A stretch of DNA of 64,000 nucleotides from Paenibacillus donghaensis (lineage in GTDB: Bacteria > Bacillota > Bacilli > Paenibacillales > Paenibacillaceae): assembly GCF_002192415.1 (NCBI RefSeq), contig NZ_CP021780.1:5890001-5954000 (forward strand), in the 5' to 3' direction. Every line of letters begins with the position of its first letter. The stretch's first letter is position 1. The notes below the pieces were generated by a model. The model had not been told where the DNA came from, did no database searches, and saw only the letters and a list, made by a program, of their open reading frames with translations. Of the stretch, positions 17,696-27,044 are shown piece after piece. A program made the position numbers and the translations under genes.

Positions 17696-19282
17696 TCAAG
17701 GAGCGGTTTCCAGGAATTTCGCCGTAGGATTCTTCTCCATAGCTGTCCGCATGGCGTATTCATTCTCGAACAGCACAACATAGTTGCCTTTTTTGTCGGT
17801 AACCAGCGTGGAGTTAATGCGGAATTTGCTTGCATCCGGCGGTGTTTCGTCAACGATCCAGCGTGCGAACTGGTACGTCATCCGCTGCAGCAGCACATCC
17901 ACGCCATATTCGCCCTTCATGCGGTATTCGAACACCTCGAATTGCAGCTGTCCTACTACACCCAACAGAATATCGTCGAAGTTGACCGTGCGGAAGACCT
18001 GGATCATCCCTTCTTCGGTCAGCTGGTCCACGCCCTTCTGGAACTGCTTCGATTTCAGCGCGTTTTTGATGCTCACCTTGGCAAAAATCTCTGGCGAGAA
18101 CGTCGGCAGCTCATCGAACTGAATGTCACCGATTTGACTCAGCGTATCTCCAATCCGGAAGATGCCCGGATCGAACAGCCCGATAATATCTCCCGGGTAA
18201 GCTTCCTCGACAATATCGCGGTCCTGGGCCAGAAATTGCTGCGGCTGGGCCAGCTTGATGTCTTTGCCAGCACGGACGTGCTTGACGCTCATCCCGCGCT
18301 CGAACTTGCCGGACACAATCCGCAAGAACGCGATCCGGTCACGGTGGGCCGGGTTCATGTTGGCCTGGATTTTGAATACATAACCAGAGAATTTCTCATT
18401 GGTTGGCTCGATAGAACCCGCTGTACTGCGGCGCGGCTCCGGCTTCGGTGCCAGCTCCAGGAAATTGTTCAGGAACGTCTGCACGCCGAAATTATTGATC
18501 GCACTGCCGAAGAACACCGGCGTGATCTCTCCGCGCAGCACCTTCTCATAGTCAAACGGATCACCCGCTACATCCAGCAGCTCCAGGTCCTGGCACAGCT
18601 GGTCATGCAAATATTCCCCAGCCATCTCGCGGATAATCGGATCGCGGTAGCCGTCGACCTTCTGCACCTTGATAACAGAGTGATCGTCGCCCTGGAACAG
18701 CTCTACCTGGCTCTTCATCCGGTCATAGACGCCGCACAGCTCGCGGCCGCCGCCGATTGGCCAGTTCATCGGCACCGAGCGGATGCCGAGCACCTGCTCC
18801 AGCTCTTCCATCAGGTCAAACGGGCTGCGGCCTTCACGGTCCAGCTTGTTGATGAAGGTGAAGATCGGAATGCCGCGTTTCGCACAGACCTGGAACAGCT
18901 TGATGGTCTGTGTTTCCACCCCTTTGGCAACGTCAATCAGCATAACAGCACTGTCGGCAGCCGTCAGGGTGCGGTAGGTGTCCTCACTGAAGTCCTGGTG
19001 ACCGGGAGTATCGAGGATATTGACACGGTGATCCAGATAGTCGAACTGCATCACAGAGGAGGTAACGGAAATTCCGCGCTGCTTCTCAATTTCCATCCAG
19101 TCACTGGTGGCATGTTTGTTTGCTTTACGGGCTTTGACGGTACCCGCCAGCCGGATCGCGCCGCCGAATAACAGCAGCTTTTCGGTTAAGGTAGTTTTAC
19201 CCGCATCCGGGTGGGAAATGATTGCAAAGGTTCTGCGCCGGTCCACTTCCTTTTGCAGCTTCGGATCGATTGCTTTGTTCAT
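17696..19282 (-). CDS. prfC: Peptide chain release factor 3
   Basis: Protein of 528 residues, the normal RF3 length. It is a translational GTPase that helps RF1/RF2 leave the ribosome after termination. GTPase motifs: G1 SHPDAGKTTLTEK, switch region DWMEIEKQRGISVTSSVMQF, G3 DTPGHQDFSEDTYR and G4 FINKLDREGR. Domains II and III follow (PVFFGSAINNFGVQTFL; GVVGQLQFEVFEYRMKGEYGV). ATG at 19282. It is a single-gene unit. Confidence 0.95.
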   Translation of the reverse strand: MNKAIDPKLQKEVDRRRTFAIISHPDAGKTTLTEKLLLFGGAIRLAGTVKARKANKHATSDWMEIEKQRGISVTSSVMQFDYLDHRVNILDTPGHQDFSEDTYRTLTAADSAVMLIDVAKGVETQTIKLFQVCAKRGIPIFTFINKLDREGRSPFDLMEELEQVLGIRSVPMNWPIGGGRELCGVYDRMKSQVELFQGDDHSVIKVQKVDGYRDPIIREMAGEYLHDQLCQDLELLDVAGDPFDYEKVLRGEITPVFFGSAINNFGVQTFLNNFLELAPKPEPRRSTAGSIEPTNEKFSGYVFKIQANMNPAHRDRIAFLRIVSGKFERGMSVKHVRAGKDIKLAQPQQFLAQDRDIVEEAYPGDIIGLFDPGIFRIGDTLSQIGDIQFDELPTFSPEIFAKVSIKNALKSKQFQKGVDQLTEEGMIQVFRTVNFDDILLGVVGQLQFEVFEYRMKGEYGVDVLLQRMTYQFARWIVDETPPDASKFRINSTLVTDKKGNYVVLFENEYAMRTAMEKNPTAKFLETAP

Positions 19283-19645
19283 TATACATATCCCTTCATC
19301 TATAAATTCATGCTTCGCTTCAATGAGACATCTATGTTCATCAAATCGGTGCTTGGATCATCATAAGTGCTCCTTCATGGTTTAGTTCAGGCTGATCTTC
19401 GGCTTAGCTAATACCCGCTCCAAGTGCATCTTTTAAAGTATACCAAAATCCGGGAAACATTATCTACAAAAAAGCGCTGGAAGTAAAATATACTCTGTGG
19501 TATGCCGGATTTCCTTCACACTATGACACTGGGTCTGTAATTCTGTACAAAATGTGAAGGATTTTATTTAAAAAGGTCCTGACAAGAAATTTATCGAATA
19601 GCTGTAAAGATCAATTTTTTATTTTTATAACAGGGGGATGGACAA
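19283..19645. other. Intergenic region, prfC to NPCBM gene
   Basis: AT-rich 363-bp gap between divergent genes, which must hold both promoters. An RBS (aacaggggga) precedes the ATG at 19646. No other structure was recognised. Confidence 0.4.
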
Positions 19646-20329
19646 ATGAAGGAGAAGGCCAAGGGTTTAGTAATAGGAGTAATACTAGGAACTATGCTTA
19701 CTGGAACGACAGTTTTTGCAGGTACCAATACGAAACTCAGTGTAGTTCTAGAAAACGTAAAGTACATGTTTAATGGTGTTCACAAGCAAGCAGCACAATC
19801 CATTATTTATAATGGTCAACTGTATGCGCCAGTGAAGAACATAGCTAATGGTTTAAATGAAAGTTTTACATATGACGGCAAAAGTAAAACGGCATGGATA
19901 GGTAAAAAGGAAGGAACTTTCACTTATCTGGATGAAGCTAGTTATGCCAGAATGGATGGAAACAAAAATATTCATTTCAAAAAATGGAAAAATCCATCCG
20001 ATTTAAGATTTAAAATAGCCGACCAACAATACCTGCACGGAATCGGTTCGATTTTAAGCAACTCTTTTTACAGCGATAACAAAAGCTCAGTAGACTACAA
20101 TTTAAATTGGAAGCACAAAAAATTAACCGGGTTTATCGGAGTCGACGATTATACTAAAGATTCCGATAATAGCGGGACCATCATTATAAAGGGAGATGGA
20201 CAGGAACTGTATAGAAAAGATGGTATGCGTGGCGGCGATGTTCCTATTGAAATAAGCGTTGATCTTTCTGGTGTTTTAAAGCTGAAATTCTTTTTGAATC
20301 CGCAGAAGATAATTACAATAAACAAATAG
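19646..20329 (+). CDS. Secreted protein with stalk domain and NPCBM-like domain (C-terminus frameshifted)
   Basis: Protein of 227 residues with a signal peptide (KGLVIGVILGTMLTGTTVFAG). Residues about 28-95 resemble the copper-amine-oxidase-N-like stalk domain common in Paenibacillus surface proteins (VKYMFNGV...QSIIYNGQLYAPVKNIANGL). Residues about 100-220 look like an NPCBM/NEW2 sugar-binding domain (LHGIGSILSNS, FIGVDDYTKDSDNSGTIIIKGDG, IEISVDLSGVLKLK). In the last codons the frame leaves the expected pattern. The neighbouring frame continues FESAEDNYNKQIDLVFAEPKLF to a TAA at 20359-20361, the usual end of such a domain. A one-base indel in the T-run at about 20290-20295 would explain this. 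Confidence 0.75.
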   Translation: MKEKAKGLVIGVILGTMLTGTTVFAGTNTKLSVVLENVKYMFNGVHKQAAQSIIYNGQLYAPVKNIANGLNESFTYDGKSKTAWIGKKEGTFTYLDEASYARMDGNKNIHFKKWKNPSDLRFKIADQQYLHGIGSILSNSFYSDNKSSVDYNLNWKHKKLTGFIGVDDYTKDSDNSGTIIIKGDGQELYRKDGMRGGDVPIEISVDLSGVLKLKFFLNPQKIITINK

Positions 20330-20619
20330 ATCTAGTTTTTGCGGAACCAAAGTTATTTTAACGAATTGGGAATTTTCTAGGTATCATGCGCCCACCGCAG
20401 CGCTTTTTTTGTGGTGAACCTAGTGCAGGGTTTCAGAAGTCCTTACCCGGCATGTGCCTAAGTTGCAGAGTACGGTGCAGTGTAACGTTCAACACCCGCA
20501 ATAGGGAAGGACGGCAATAAGCAGCGCATGAGCGCCAGATTTAAACTCCACGAGTCATTTATAGCAGCGTAGGACTGCCGGCTTCAAACTCAACAGGTCA
20601 TGCGCAGTGACCTCCTGAC

Positions 20620-20805
20620 CAAAATTCCTGCAATCATACAGTTTTTTTCGTGCAAAAACGGCCTTCGGGACCCAAAACCTGCAAAAGTGCAGGAATTTAC
20701 GCTTCGAGCGCTTGTTCACAGACCCAACTGCCGAAAAACCTGCACTATTGCAGGCATTCAGCCAACAAGGGGAAGAAGAGAGAAAATACCTGTATTTTTG
20801 CAGGA
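20620..20805. repeat. Spaced palindromic repeats, cctgca-N4-tgcagg type
   Basis: Three copies of cctg[ct]a-N4-tgcagg (20678-20693, 20739-20754, 20789-20804) and a weaker one near 20625 recur 50-61 bp apart, each preceded by A-rich bases. They lie in the gap downstream of zwf. The gap (20362-20919) holds no gene that I can support. Confidence 0.6.
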
Positions 20806-20919
20806 ATTTCTCTCCGGGTGAGCCTTCTGAACCTTCATCCATAGGGTTGGGGCTAGGGACTTTATTTTATTTTAAGCACTTTTCTATTATTCTCAGTTCT
20901 TCAGAAGTAAAAAAACAAA

Positions 20920-20946
20920 ATCTCCCCGCATACTCTGCAGGGAGAT
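20920..20946 (-). terminator. Intrinsic terminator of zwf
   Basis: Stem atctccc/gggagat; on the minus strand it is followed by tttgttttttt. It lies 30 bp after the zwf stop. Confidence 0.75.
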
Positions 20947-20975
20947 CATTTCCGTTATACAGGTTAATAGGCGTC

Positions 20976-22526
20976 TTAGCCGTTTACCCGCCACACTACA
21001 TTGTCCTCTTCCTGTCCGTTCACCGGCCACCAGTGGAAGCCTTCCTTGGCGAGCAGCTGGTCCGCTTCTACCGGACCCCATGAGCCGGCAGGATAAGAAG
21101 CAAGGTCCTTGCTCTCTTCTCTCCACGCCTTGGCAATCCGGTCCACGAAGGACCAGGCCGACGACACTTCATCCCAGCGGGTGAAATAAGTGGAATCGCC
21201 GCGCGCCGCATCATGCAGCAGACGTTCGTAGGCTTCTGGAGAGTTGATCCCTACCATGCAGCTCTGGCAGAAATCCATCGCCAGCGGCTGGATTTCCGAT
21301 TCTGAGCCGGGTTTCTTGGCATTGATCTTCACATAGATGCCTTCCATCGGATTCACACGGATAACCAGCAGGTTCGGTTCAAGGTTATGCTTCTGGCCCA
21401 GATATACATTGGTTGGCATGCCTTTGAACTCCACCACGACCTCTGTGGTTTTGACCGGAAGACGTTTGCCGGTTCGAATATAGAACGGAACCCCCGCCCA
21501 GCGGAAGTTGTCTACAAATACGCGTGCGGCAAAATATGTTTCGGTATTCGATTCAGGCTCCACCTTGTCCTCCTGGCGGTAAGCCGGGAGCGTCTTGCCT
21601 TTATGAATGCCTTGGGTATACTGGCCGCGTACCACATTGTCACGAACCTCATCGGAGGATGCGTAAGGACGCAGGGAGCGCAGCACTTTAACCTTCTCAT
21701 CACGGATATCTTCAGCCAGCAGACGGCTTGGCGGCTCCATTGCAATCATCGTCAGCAGCTGCAGAATATGGTTCTGGCCCATATCGCGCAAGGCTCCAGC
21801 ATGATCGTAATACCCGCCGCGTTCTTCAACACCGACGGTTTCACCAAGTGTAATCTGAATGTTGGCAATGTGCTTATTGTTCCAGAGCGGCTCGAAAAAG
21901 GCATTCGCAAAACGGATCACTTCAATGTTCTGCACCATTTCCTTGCCCAGGTAATGGTCGATCCGGTAGATTTCCTCTTCCTTGAACACCTGGCGGATCT
22001 GCTCGTTCAGCTCTTCAGCCGATTCCAGATTGTAGCCAAAAGGCTTCTCAATCACGAGACGGTTCCAGCCTTCGCTGTCCAGCATACCGCCGGCCTTCAG
22101 GTTGAAGGAGACGCTGCCGAACAATTCGGGAGCCAGGGCCAGATAGAACATCCGGTTGCCCGGAATACGGAATTTCTCTTCCAGAACCTCCGTTTGCTCT
22201 CTCAGCTCACGGAATCCTTCGATATTGTTGATGTCCAGGGATTTGTACTCGAAATGCTGTACAAATTCGTTCCATTCGCCTTCATCGCCTGCCTGGTAAC
22301 GGCAGAATTCCAGGATGGATTCCTTCACATCGGATCTGAATTCTTCCTGAGTACGCGGGCGCCGCGCCACGCCAATTACCGCAAAATCCTGTGTCAGCTT
22401 ACCTTCACGGTACAAGCTGTAAATCGCCGGGAAAAGCTTACGCCGGGCTAAATCTCCGGTTGCCCCAAAGATAAAAAATACAGCACCGGGTGTGTGCAGT
22501 GCATCAAGGGTTTGATTTTCAGCCAT
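20976..22526 (-). CDS. zwf: Glucose-6-phosphate 1-dehydrogenase
   Basis: Protein of 516 residues, normal for the family. It oxidises glucose 6-phosphate to 6-phosphogluconolactone with NADP+, the entry to the oxidative pentose phosphate pathway. The N-terminal Rossmann loop is FIFGATGDLARRKLFPAIYSL. The substrate and catalytic stretch is RIDHYLGKEMVQNIEVIRFAN. The tetramer-forming C-terminal domain follows (AYERLLHDAARGDSTYFTRWDEVSSAWSFVD). ATG at 22526. It stands alone between a terminator and the divergent or unlinked neighbours. Confidence 0.95.
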   Translation of the reverse strand: MAENQTLDALHTPGAVFFIFGATGDLARRKLFPAIYSLYREGKLTQDFAVIGVARRPRTQEEFRSDVKESILEFCRYQAGDEGEWNEFVQHFEYKSLDINNIEGFRELREQTEVLEEKFRIPGNRMFYLALAPELFGSVSFNLKAGGMLDSEGWNRLVIEKPFGYNLESAEELNEQIRQVFKEEEIYRIDHYLGKEMVQNIEVIRFANAFFEPLWNNKHIANIQITLGETVGVEERGGYYDHAGALRDMGQNHILQLLTMIAMEPPSRLLAEDIRDEKVKVLRSLRPYASSDEVRDNVVRGQYTQGIHKGKTLPAYRQEDKVEPESNTETYFAARVFVDNFRWAGVPFYIRTGKRLPVKTTEVVVEFKGMPTNVYLGQKHNLEPNLLVIRVNPMEGIYVKINAKKPGSESEIQPLAMDFCQSCMVGINSPEAYERLLHDAARGDSTYFTRWDEVSSAWSFVDRIAKAWREESKDLASYPAGSWGPVEADQLLAKEGFHWWPVNGQEEDNVVWRVNG

Positions 22527-22732
22527 GGCTCCTCATCTTTCTGTATGTAATATAGTTGACAATCATTCTCAACGCCGGATACATCATAAAATACGATGAC
22601 GACGTGATGTCATTTTAGCACATTCCCAAAAAGGATGCCATCACATTCCTGACAAATACTCTCGGGTTTTCGGAAAGTTACATTAATCTTTCTTATTATT
22701 CACTATATTTTAACTTATATTAGCATAAATTC

Positions 22733-23560
22733 TCAATATTCAATGGTTATTAATGGTAATCCTATAGTCATCCGGTTGCGGTCCGTTTCGCCGTCTCTAT
22801 GAATCGCCAGTTGCATAGCTATGGAATGATCACCACTGGTGACGAACCGATCTTGACCCGGCAGCGTGTAGGAGCCGCTTGAAGTAGCCTCATCGTCGTA
22901 ACTCTCCGCAATCCCCATCTGTGGCAGCAGGCCTGCCACAGACAGCTGCGTGCGGTGCAGCGCCGCACGGGGATCTGCCCCCTCCTGCGCCATTCCCTGC
23001 AGGGCGACGTTCCACTCAGCAGCTACACCGCGGCGCTGCAGTACAGTGCCGGCCGATACGGCTGCCGCTTGCAGCCCGCTGTCCGCCTGCTGCAAATCCG
23101 CCGTCTCATAAGTCACAATCACGTAGCTGGTACCGTCCGCCAGTTCACTCCAGAAGAGTGACTTCCGGGTTCCTGCGGTATCCAGGGTTTCTGCGCGGTA
23201 GGTGGAGTGTCCATCCTTCTCCGCACGGGTAATCTTGCCGCTTCCAAGCTCATCCGCAAGGGTCTGAACGTTCGCTCCCGCCTGCCCTGCCGGTCCTGCA
23301 TAGACACCCTGCCACTTCAGGATAAGGCGCAGCGGTGACGACGGCGACATCGCCTTGCGGCTCAGAGCCGTAAGCAGCGTCAGGGAATTCTGCAGGTCAG
23401 CAGTTCCCCCTGCCGCAAGTACAGAGGAGACCGGGGCCGCAGCCTCGGCAGAGCCGCTGCCGATCCCGCCACGCAAGCCCGCCAGCATCAGCATGGCTGC
23501 CAGGCTTACGCTCAGCAGTATCAGAATGGCCTTGCCTCTTGTTCTGTTCCCGGTCTCCAT
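22733..23560 (-). CDS. YwmB-family protein (secreted, TATA-box-binding-like fold)
   Basis: Protein of 275 residues. An N-terminal membrane anchor or signal segment (ILILLSVSLAAMLMLAGL) is followed by an alanine-rich stretch. The C-terminal pattern ending MTIGLPLITIEY, with QMGIAESYDDEATSSGSYT, resembles YwmB of Bacillus, a sporulation-associated protein of unknown function. The match rests mainly on length, topology and the closing motif, so it is moderate. It lies 84 bp downstream of liaR on the same strand. Confidence 0.6.
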   Translation of the reverse strand: METGNRTRGKAILILLSVSLAAMLMLAGLRGGIGSGSAEAAAPVSSVLAAGGTADLQNSLTLLTALSRKAMSPSSPLRLILKWQGVYAGPAGQAGANVQTLADELGSGKITRAEKDGHSTYRAETLDTAGTRKSLFWSELADGTSYVIVTYETADLQQADSGLQAAAVSAGTVLQRRGVAAEWNVALQGMAQEGADPRAALHRTQLSVAGLLPQMGIAESYDDEATSSGSYTLPGQDRFVTSGDHSIAMQLAIHRDGETDRNRMTIGLPLITIEY

Positions 23561-23644
23561 CTTCCATTCTCCCTCTCTATCCCGTCTACTAATCTAGTAG
23601 ACAGGATATCCGAGAATGGGAGATTATATACCTGACTACCGGTA

Positions 23645-24298
23645 TTATTCGGCCAGTCCGTTCTTATATGCATAAATGGCCGCCTGGGTGCGGTCATCCA
23701 CACCCAGCTTGGCGAGAATATTCGTGACATGGAATTTCACAGTTTTGATCCCGATAATCAGCTGATCCGCGATATCCTGATTGGATTTCCCTTTGGCGAG
23801 CAGCTTCAGCACTTCCATTTCGCGTTCGGTCAACTCTTTGTAGGCAGGTGTTTCTCCTCTGGCATCCTTGCGGAAGCGGTTCATCATCTTGGAGGCCACC
23901 TGGGACTCCAGAACAGACTGCCCTCTGGCCGCAGCGCGGATCGCATCGGCGACTTCACTGGCCCGCGACGTTTTGAGCAGATAGCTGAACGCTCCGGCTT
24001 CAATCACGGGGTACATTTTCTCATCATCCAGATAACTGGTCAATACAATGACTCTGCATTCCGGGTACAGCTTCATCAGCTGTTTGGTTGTTTCGATCCC
24101 ATCCATTCCGTCCATCACAAGATCCATCAGCACCACATCCGGGTTGTACTCCTGGGCCAGGCGGATGCCTTCTTCTCCGCTTCCGGCCTCGCCTACCACT
24201 TCGATGCCGTCCTCGGTGCCCAGCACCGCAGCCAGTCCAATGCGCACCATCTCATGATCATCCACCAGCAGTACCTTAATCGGTTCGTCCGTCTCCAT
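23645..24298 (-). CDS. liaR: LiaR-type response regulator (NarL family)
   Basis: Protein of 217 residues. The receiver domain has the acidic pair VDDHE, the phospho-acceptor Asp in DVVLMDLVMDGMDG, and the Thr/Lys switch residues (LTSY, LLKT). The LuxR-type helix-turn-helix is at the C-terminus (LTEREMEVLKLLAKGKSNQDIADQLIIGIKTVKFHVTNILAKL). It follows the LiaS-like kinase by 15 bp. In Bacillus, LiaR activates liaIH (membrane-protecting proteins) when lipid II-cycle antibiotics damage the envelope; the PspA/LiaI genes just upstream fit this. Confidence 0.9.
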   Translation of the reverse strand: METDEPIKVLLVDDHEMVRIGLAAVLGTEDGIEVVGEAGSGEEGIRLAQEYNPDVVLMDLVMDGMDGIETTKQLMKLYPECRVIVLTSYLDDEKMYPVIEAGAFSYLLKTSRASEVADAIRAAARGQSVLESQVASKMMNRFRKDARGETPAYKELTEREMEVLKLLAKGKSNQDIADQLIIGIKTVKFHVTNILAKLGVDDRTQAAIYAYKNGLAE

Positions 24299-24313
24299 GG
24301 TTAGCCTTTCCTC

Positions 24314-25348
24314 CTATTCATTCACTAGCGGAACGGTAATTTCGATCCGCATCCCCTTGCCAGGAGCGGTAATGAACTGGATGGAACCTCCAGTTTCATT
24401 AATCCGCTCCTGCATATTCGATAAGCCGTACGAGGTTTGCTTGCTCTCATCCATCTCGAAGCCAATCCCGTCATCGCGCAGCGTCAGACGGACAGTATCG
24501 CCGCGCCGGTGCAGCCGGATCTCCATCTTGTTCGCCTTCGCATGCCGCAGCGTATTGGAGATCGATTCCTGCACGATCCGGAACAGATGATTCTCGATTC
24601 CCTTCAGCAACTGCACATCCGGGTCCATCTCGAACACAATATCAATCGGCACCTTCACCTTCAGCTCACGGATCAGCTCCTGCAGCCCCTGCTCCAGACC
24701 TTTGCCTTCCAGATATACGGGACGCAGATGCAGCAGCAGCGCCCGCATCTCTGACTGGGCCACGGCCGACATCTCCTCAATCAGCGCGATCTGCCGCTGG
24801 GCCTTGTCGAAATCCTTCTCCAGCGTCCGGCCGACAGCTGTAGCCGTCATCGAGATCGCGAACAGCTGCTGCGAGACGGCATCATGCAGCTCGCGGGCCA
24901 GCCGCTGGCGCTCCTCCATAATCGCCGATACCCGTGCCTGCTCGGCGAGCTTGGCGTTGTTGGTCGATAGACGCTGCAGCGTTGTCACCTGGTTCTCCCA
25001 CTTGTTGCTGATCCGCCCCAGTTGCTCGCCCAGCCTGCCCAGTTCATCCGCGCCAAGCTCCGGCATCGACAGCGTCAGGTTGCCCTTCTCCCAGAGGAGC
25101 AGCGTTTCCCGCAGCCGCTCCAGCTTGCGCTTCACGCGGAAGCTCTGCTGGAAGCCGAAACCGATGCCGAACGCCATGGGCAGCAGTACCAGCGTAATTG
25201 CTGTGCGCAACCCGATTTTCCAGTTCTCAAACGGCTGCAAATAACCATATGTATACATGATATATAATATCACAAGCAGCATGACAAAAGAGAACAGAGC
25301 CCCCTCACCCATGCTGCGCGTGACCATATTTGTATTCTTTTTCCCCAT
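24314..25348 (-). CDS. liaS: LiaS-type sensor histidine kinase
   Basis: Protein of 344 residues. Two membrane segments (GALFSFVMLLVILYIMYTYGYL and AITLVLLPMAFGIGFGF) are joined by a very short outer loop, the intramembrane-sensing layout. A HAMP-like linker leads to a HisKA_3 domain (EERQRLARELHDAVSQQLF, His acceptor) and a HATPase domain (DDGIGF). ATG at 25348 chosen because GGGAGGG precedes it; the frame is open further upstream. Order liaF-liaS-liaR is conserved. LiaF would hold the kinase inactive until envelope stress. Confidence 0.9.
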   Translation of the reverse strand: MGKKNTNMVTRSMGEGALFSFVMLLVILYIMYTYGYLQPFENWKIGLRTAITLVLLPMAFGIGFGFQQSFRVKRKLERLRETLLLWEKGNLTLSMPELGADELGRLGEQLGRISNKWENQVTTLQRLSTNNAKLAEQARVSAIMEERQRLARELHDAVSQQLFAISMTATAVGRTLEKDFDKAQRQIALIEEMSAVAQSEMRALLLHLRPVYLEGKGLEQGLQELIRELKVKVPIDIVFEMDPDVQLLKGIENHLFRIVQESISNTLRHAKANKMEIRLHRRGDTVRLTLRDDGIGFEMDESKQTSYGLSNMQERINETGGSIQFITAPGKGMRIEITVPLVNE

Positions 25349-25380
25349 GTGGGGGCCCTCCCTTTTGCAGACAGACTTGG

Positions 25381-26028
25381 TTAAGATAATCGCACATCCA
25401 GATCGCACATCAGATAAGAAATGCTAAACTTCACTTTCTGCTCACAGCTCTCATAGTTGGCCGATTTCCAATTCAAACGGTTCATCATCCCGGTGTCGCG
25501 GTGGCTGCCGAATTCAATCGAACCGAACAGCACAAAGGCTTCAATCTCGACGCCATAATCCTCGGACAACAGGATATCCACATCGCCGAATATGCCTTGA
25601 AAAAGCATCACGGTTTCCGGCTTCTCCGCCATCGCCAGCGACAGGTCCAGATCCGCTTCACCCAGCACATGCCAGGCGCTCAGGCTGTTCATTACCCAAG
25701 GCGAGCTGTCCCCCTCCAGCCGGGAGGAGAAGTTCTGCTTCTGCATAAACCCTTCCTTGCGCTGCATCCGTTTAGACTTGGTGAAGAAGGTTCCAAGCGA
25801 GATCAGACAGATGGCCAGCACCAGCAGCATGTGATCCAGCATGATTAGCACGGCACCTATGCCCAGCAGCTTATATCCTTGTCTCACCTTGCCTGAGGTT
25901 ATACGGTAGATACCCAACAGCAGGAACAGAAGGGCGACAATGGAGAAAAAGCCGATCCATTTGCCAAAAATCATTATGCAGCCAATCCCGATCAGTATCG
26001 TGGCAATCAAACGGTTCCGTTTATCCAT
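25381..26028 (-). CDS. liaF: LiaF-type membrane inhibitor of the kinase
   Basis: Protein of 215 residues. Three or four membrane segments in the first about 80 residues precede a C-terminal beta-rich domain (LEGDSSPWVMNSLSAWHVLGEADLDLSLA..., FQGIFGDVDILLSEDYGVEIEAFVLFGSIEF) typical of LiaF/YvqF. The ATG at 26028 has AGGAGGTGC upstream; the frame extends further but without support. A tandem 39-bp repeat begins only about 16 bp upstream of this start, so it lies in the leader or promoter. Confidence 0.88.
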   Translation of the reverse strand: MDKRNRLIATILIGIGCIMIFGKWIGFFSIVALLFLLLGIYRITSGKVRQGYKLLGIGAVLIMLDHMLLVLAICLISLGTFFTKSKRMQRKEGFMQKQNFSSRLEGDSSPWVMNSLSAWHVLGEADLDLSLAMAEKPETVMLFQGIFGDVDILLSEDYGVEIEAFVLFGSIEFGSHRDTGMMNRLNWKSANYESCEQKVKFSISYLMCDLDVRLS

Positions 26029-26044
26029 TTCGCACCTCCTAAAA

Positions 26045-26219
26045 GTTTTGCGAAGCAAAACTCACTTCGTAAGCATTCACTTGGTTTTGCGAAGCAAAAC
26101 TCACTTCGTAAGCATTCGCTTGGTTTTGCGAAGCAAAACTCACTTCGTAAGCATTCGCTTGGTTTTGCGAAGCAAAACTCACTTCGTAAGCAATCGCTTA
26201 GTTTCGCGAAGCAAAACTG
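26045..26219. repeat. 39-bp tandem repeat, about 4.5 copies, each with a palindrome
   Basis: The unit begins gttttgcgaagcaaaac (7-bp arms, 3-nt loop) followed by tcacttcgtaagcattcgctt. Copies start at 26045, 26084, 26123, 26162 and 26201. The last two show a few changes (caatcgctta, gtttcgcg). It fills the gap between the psp terminator and liaF, next to the liaF RBS. Confidence 0.9.
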
Positions 26220-26249
26220 ACTTTTATTATTTCAACTTCAGCCGCTACA

Positions 26250-26289
26250 AAAGCCATACCGGTATGGAATATCCATACCGTATGGCTTT
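26250..26289 (-). terminator. Hairpin terminator after the psp operon
   Basis: Arms aaagccatac-c-ggtatgg and ccatacc-gtatggcttt pair over 17 bp with one bulged base. On the minus strand the stem ends in ctttt. It separates the LiaI/PspA operon from liaFSR. Confidence 0.65.
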
Positions 26290-26336
26290 ACCTTGTACAG
26301 CATATCATATGAAGCTAAGTTTTTGGAAGCAGGGTA

Positions 26337-27041
26337 CTATTCTTCTTTTTTGCTAAGTGCCGGGGCTGCCGGCTTGTCGCCCAGCTTGCTTCTCAGCGCG
26401 GCTAGTTGCTCTTCAACCTTCAGCTGTTTCTCAGCGTCTACCGGCTTGCTGTAGGCGGCAGATGGGCTGTAAGGAGCACGCATTACATCGGCTTCAGCTT
26501 CAAGCTGCATGATTTTCTCTTCCATCCGGTGGAAACCAAGCGATGCGCTGCCGCTCTCGATGGAGTGCACACTGCTGATCTGTGACATCTGCTTCTTGGC
26601 TTTAGCCATCTGAGCACGGGATACCAGCTCATTGCGCTTGTTACGCAGCTTGTAGAATTCATCTTTCATGTCATGGAGCTGTTGTACCAGTTCTTTGGCC
26701 TGTACTTCGGCTTGAGCGTGCAGCTCGCTATATTCACCATACTTCTGGTCGAAATAGATTTTCTCTTCCAGCAGCTTGCGGGTTACTTCCTCCTGGCCGT
26801 TCTTCAGTGCCAGCTCAGCTTGTGCTCCGCGTTGTCCGGACATTTTGGCTGCTTCATCGACACGTTGCTTCATGCGGCGTTCGTTGGCCATTTGCTTCGC
26901 TACGGTAACCTCAGCCTCGTGAATCTCAGCCTCCATATCACGCAGGTACTGGTTAAGCATTACAATCGGGTCCTCTACCTTATCCAACATATCGTTTACC
27001 GACGCTTTAGTCATATCTTTAATTCTTTTGAATACTCCCAT
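26337..27041 (-). CDS. PspA/IM30-family membrane-protecting protein (LiaH-like)
   Basis: Protein of 234 residues, almost wholly coiled coil, with the family start [36 protein letters not shown]. PspA/LiaH proteins form ESCRT-III-like rings that bind and protect stressed membranes. It starts 3 bp after the PspC-like gene ends, the last gene of a four-gene operon with a second PspA-type protein. It is likely a target of LiaR. Confidence 0.9.
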   Translation of the reverse strand: MGVFKRIKDMTKASVNDMLDKVEDPIVMLNQYLRDMEAEIHEAEVTVAKQMANERRMKQRVDEAAKMSGQRGAQAELALKNGQEEVTRKLLEEKIYFDQKYGEYSELHAQAEVQAKELVQQLHDMKDEFYKLRNKRNELVSRAQMAKAKKQMSQISSVHSIESGSASLGFHRMEEKIMQLEAEADVMRAPYSPSAAYSKPVDAEKQLKVEEQLAALRSKLGDKPAAPALSKKEE

Positions 27042-27044
27042 AAT

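Noticed and set aside
17627-19171. Long plus-strand open frame of 514 codons
   Set aside because: It lies wholly antisense to prfC, which has clear RF3 motifs; the His/Gln/Leu-rich translation is typical of a shadow frame.
21387-22451. Plus-strand open frame of 354 codons
   Set aside because: Antisense to zwf, with no RBS and no recognisable domain.
26045-26219. Possible CRISPR array
   Set aside because: The repeats are directly adjacent with no unique spacers, and no cas genes are present. The same applies to the 44-bp array at 60480-60772.
25940-26356. Plus-strand open frame with repeated LRSKTHFVSI units
   Set aside because: Produced by the 39-bp tandem repeat, whose length is a multiple of three; the rest is antisense to liaF and pspA.
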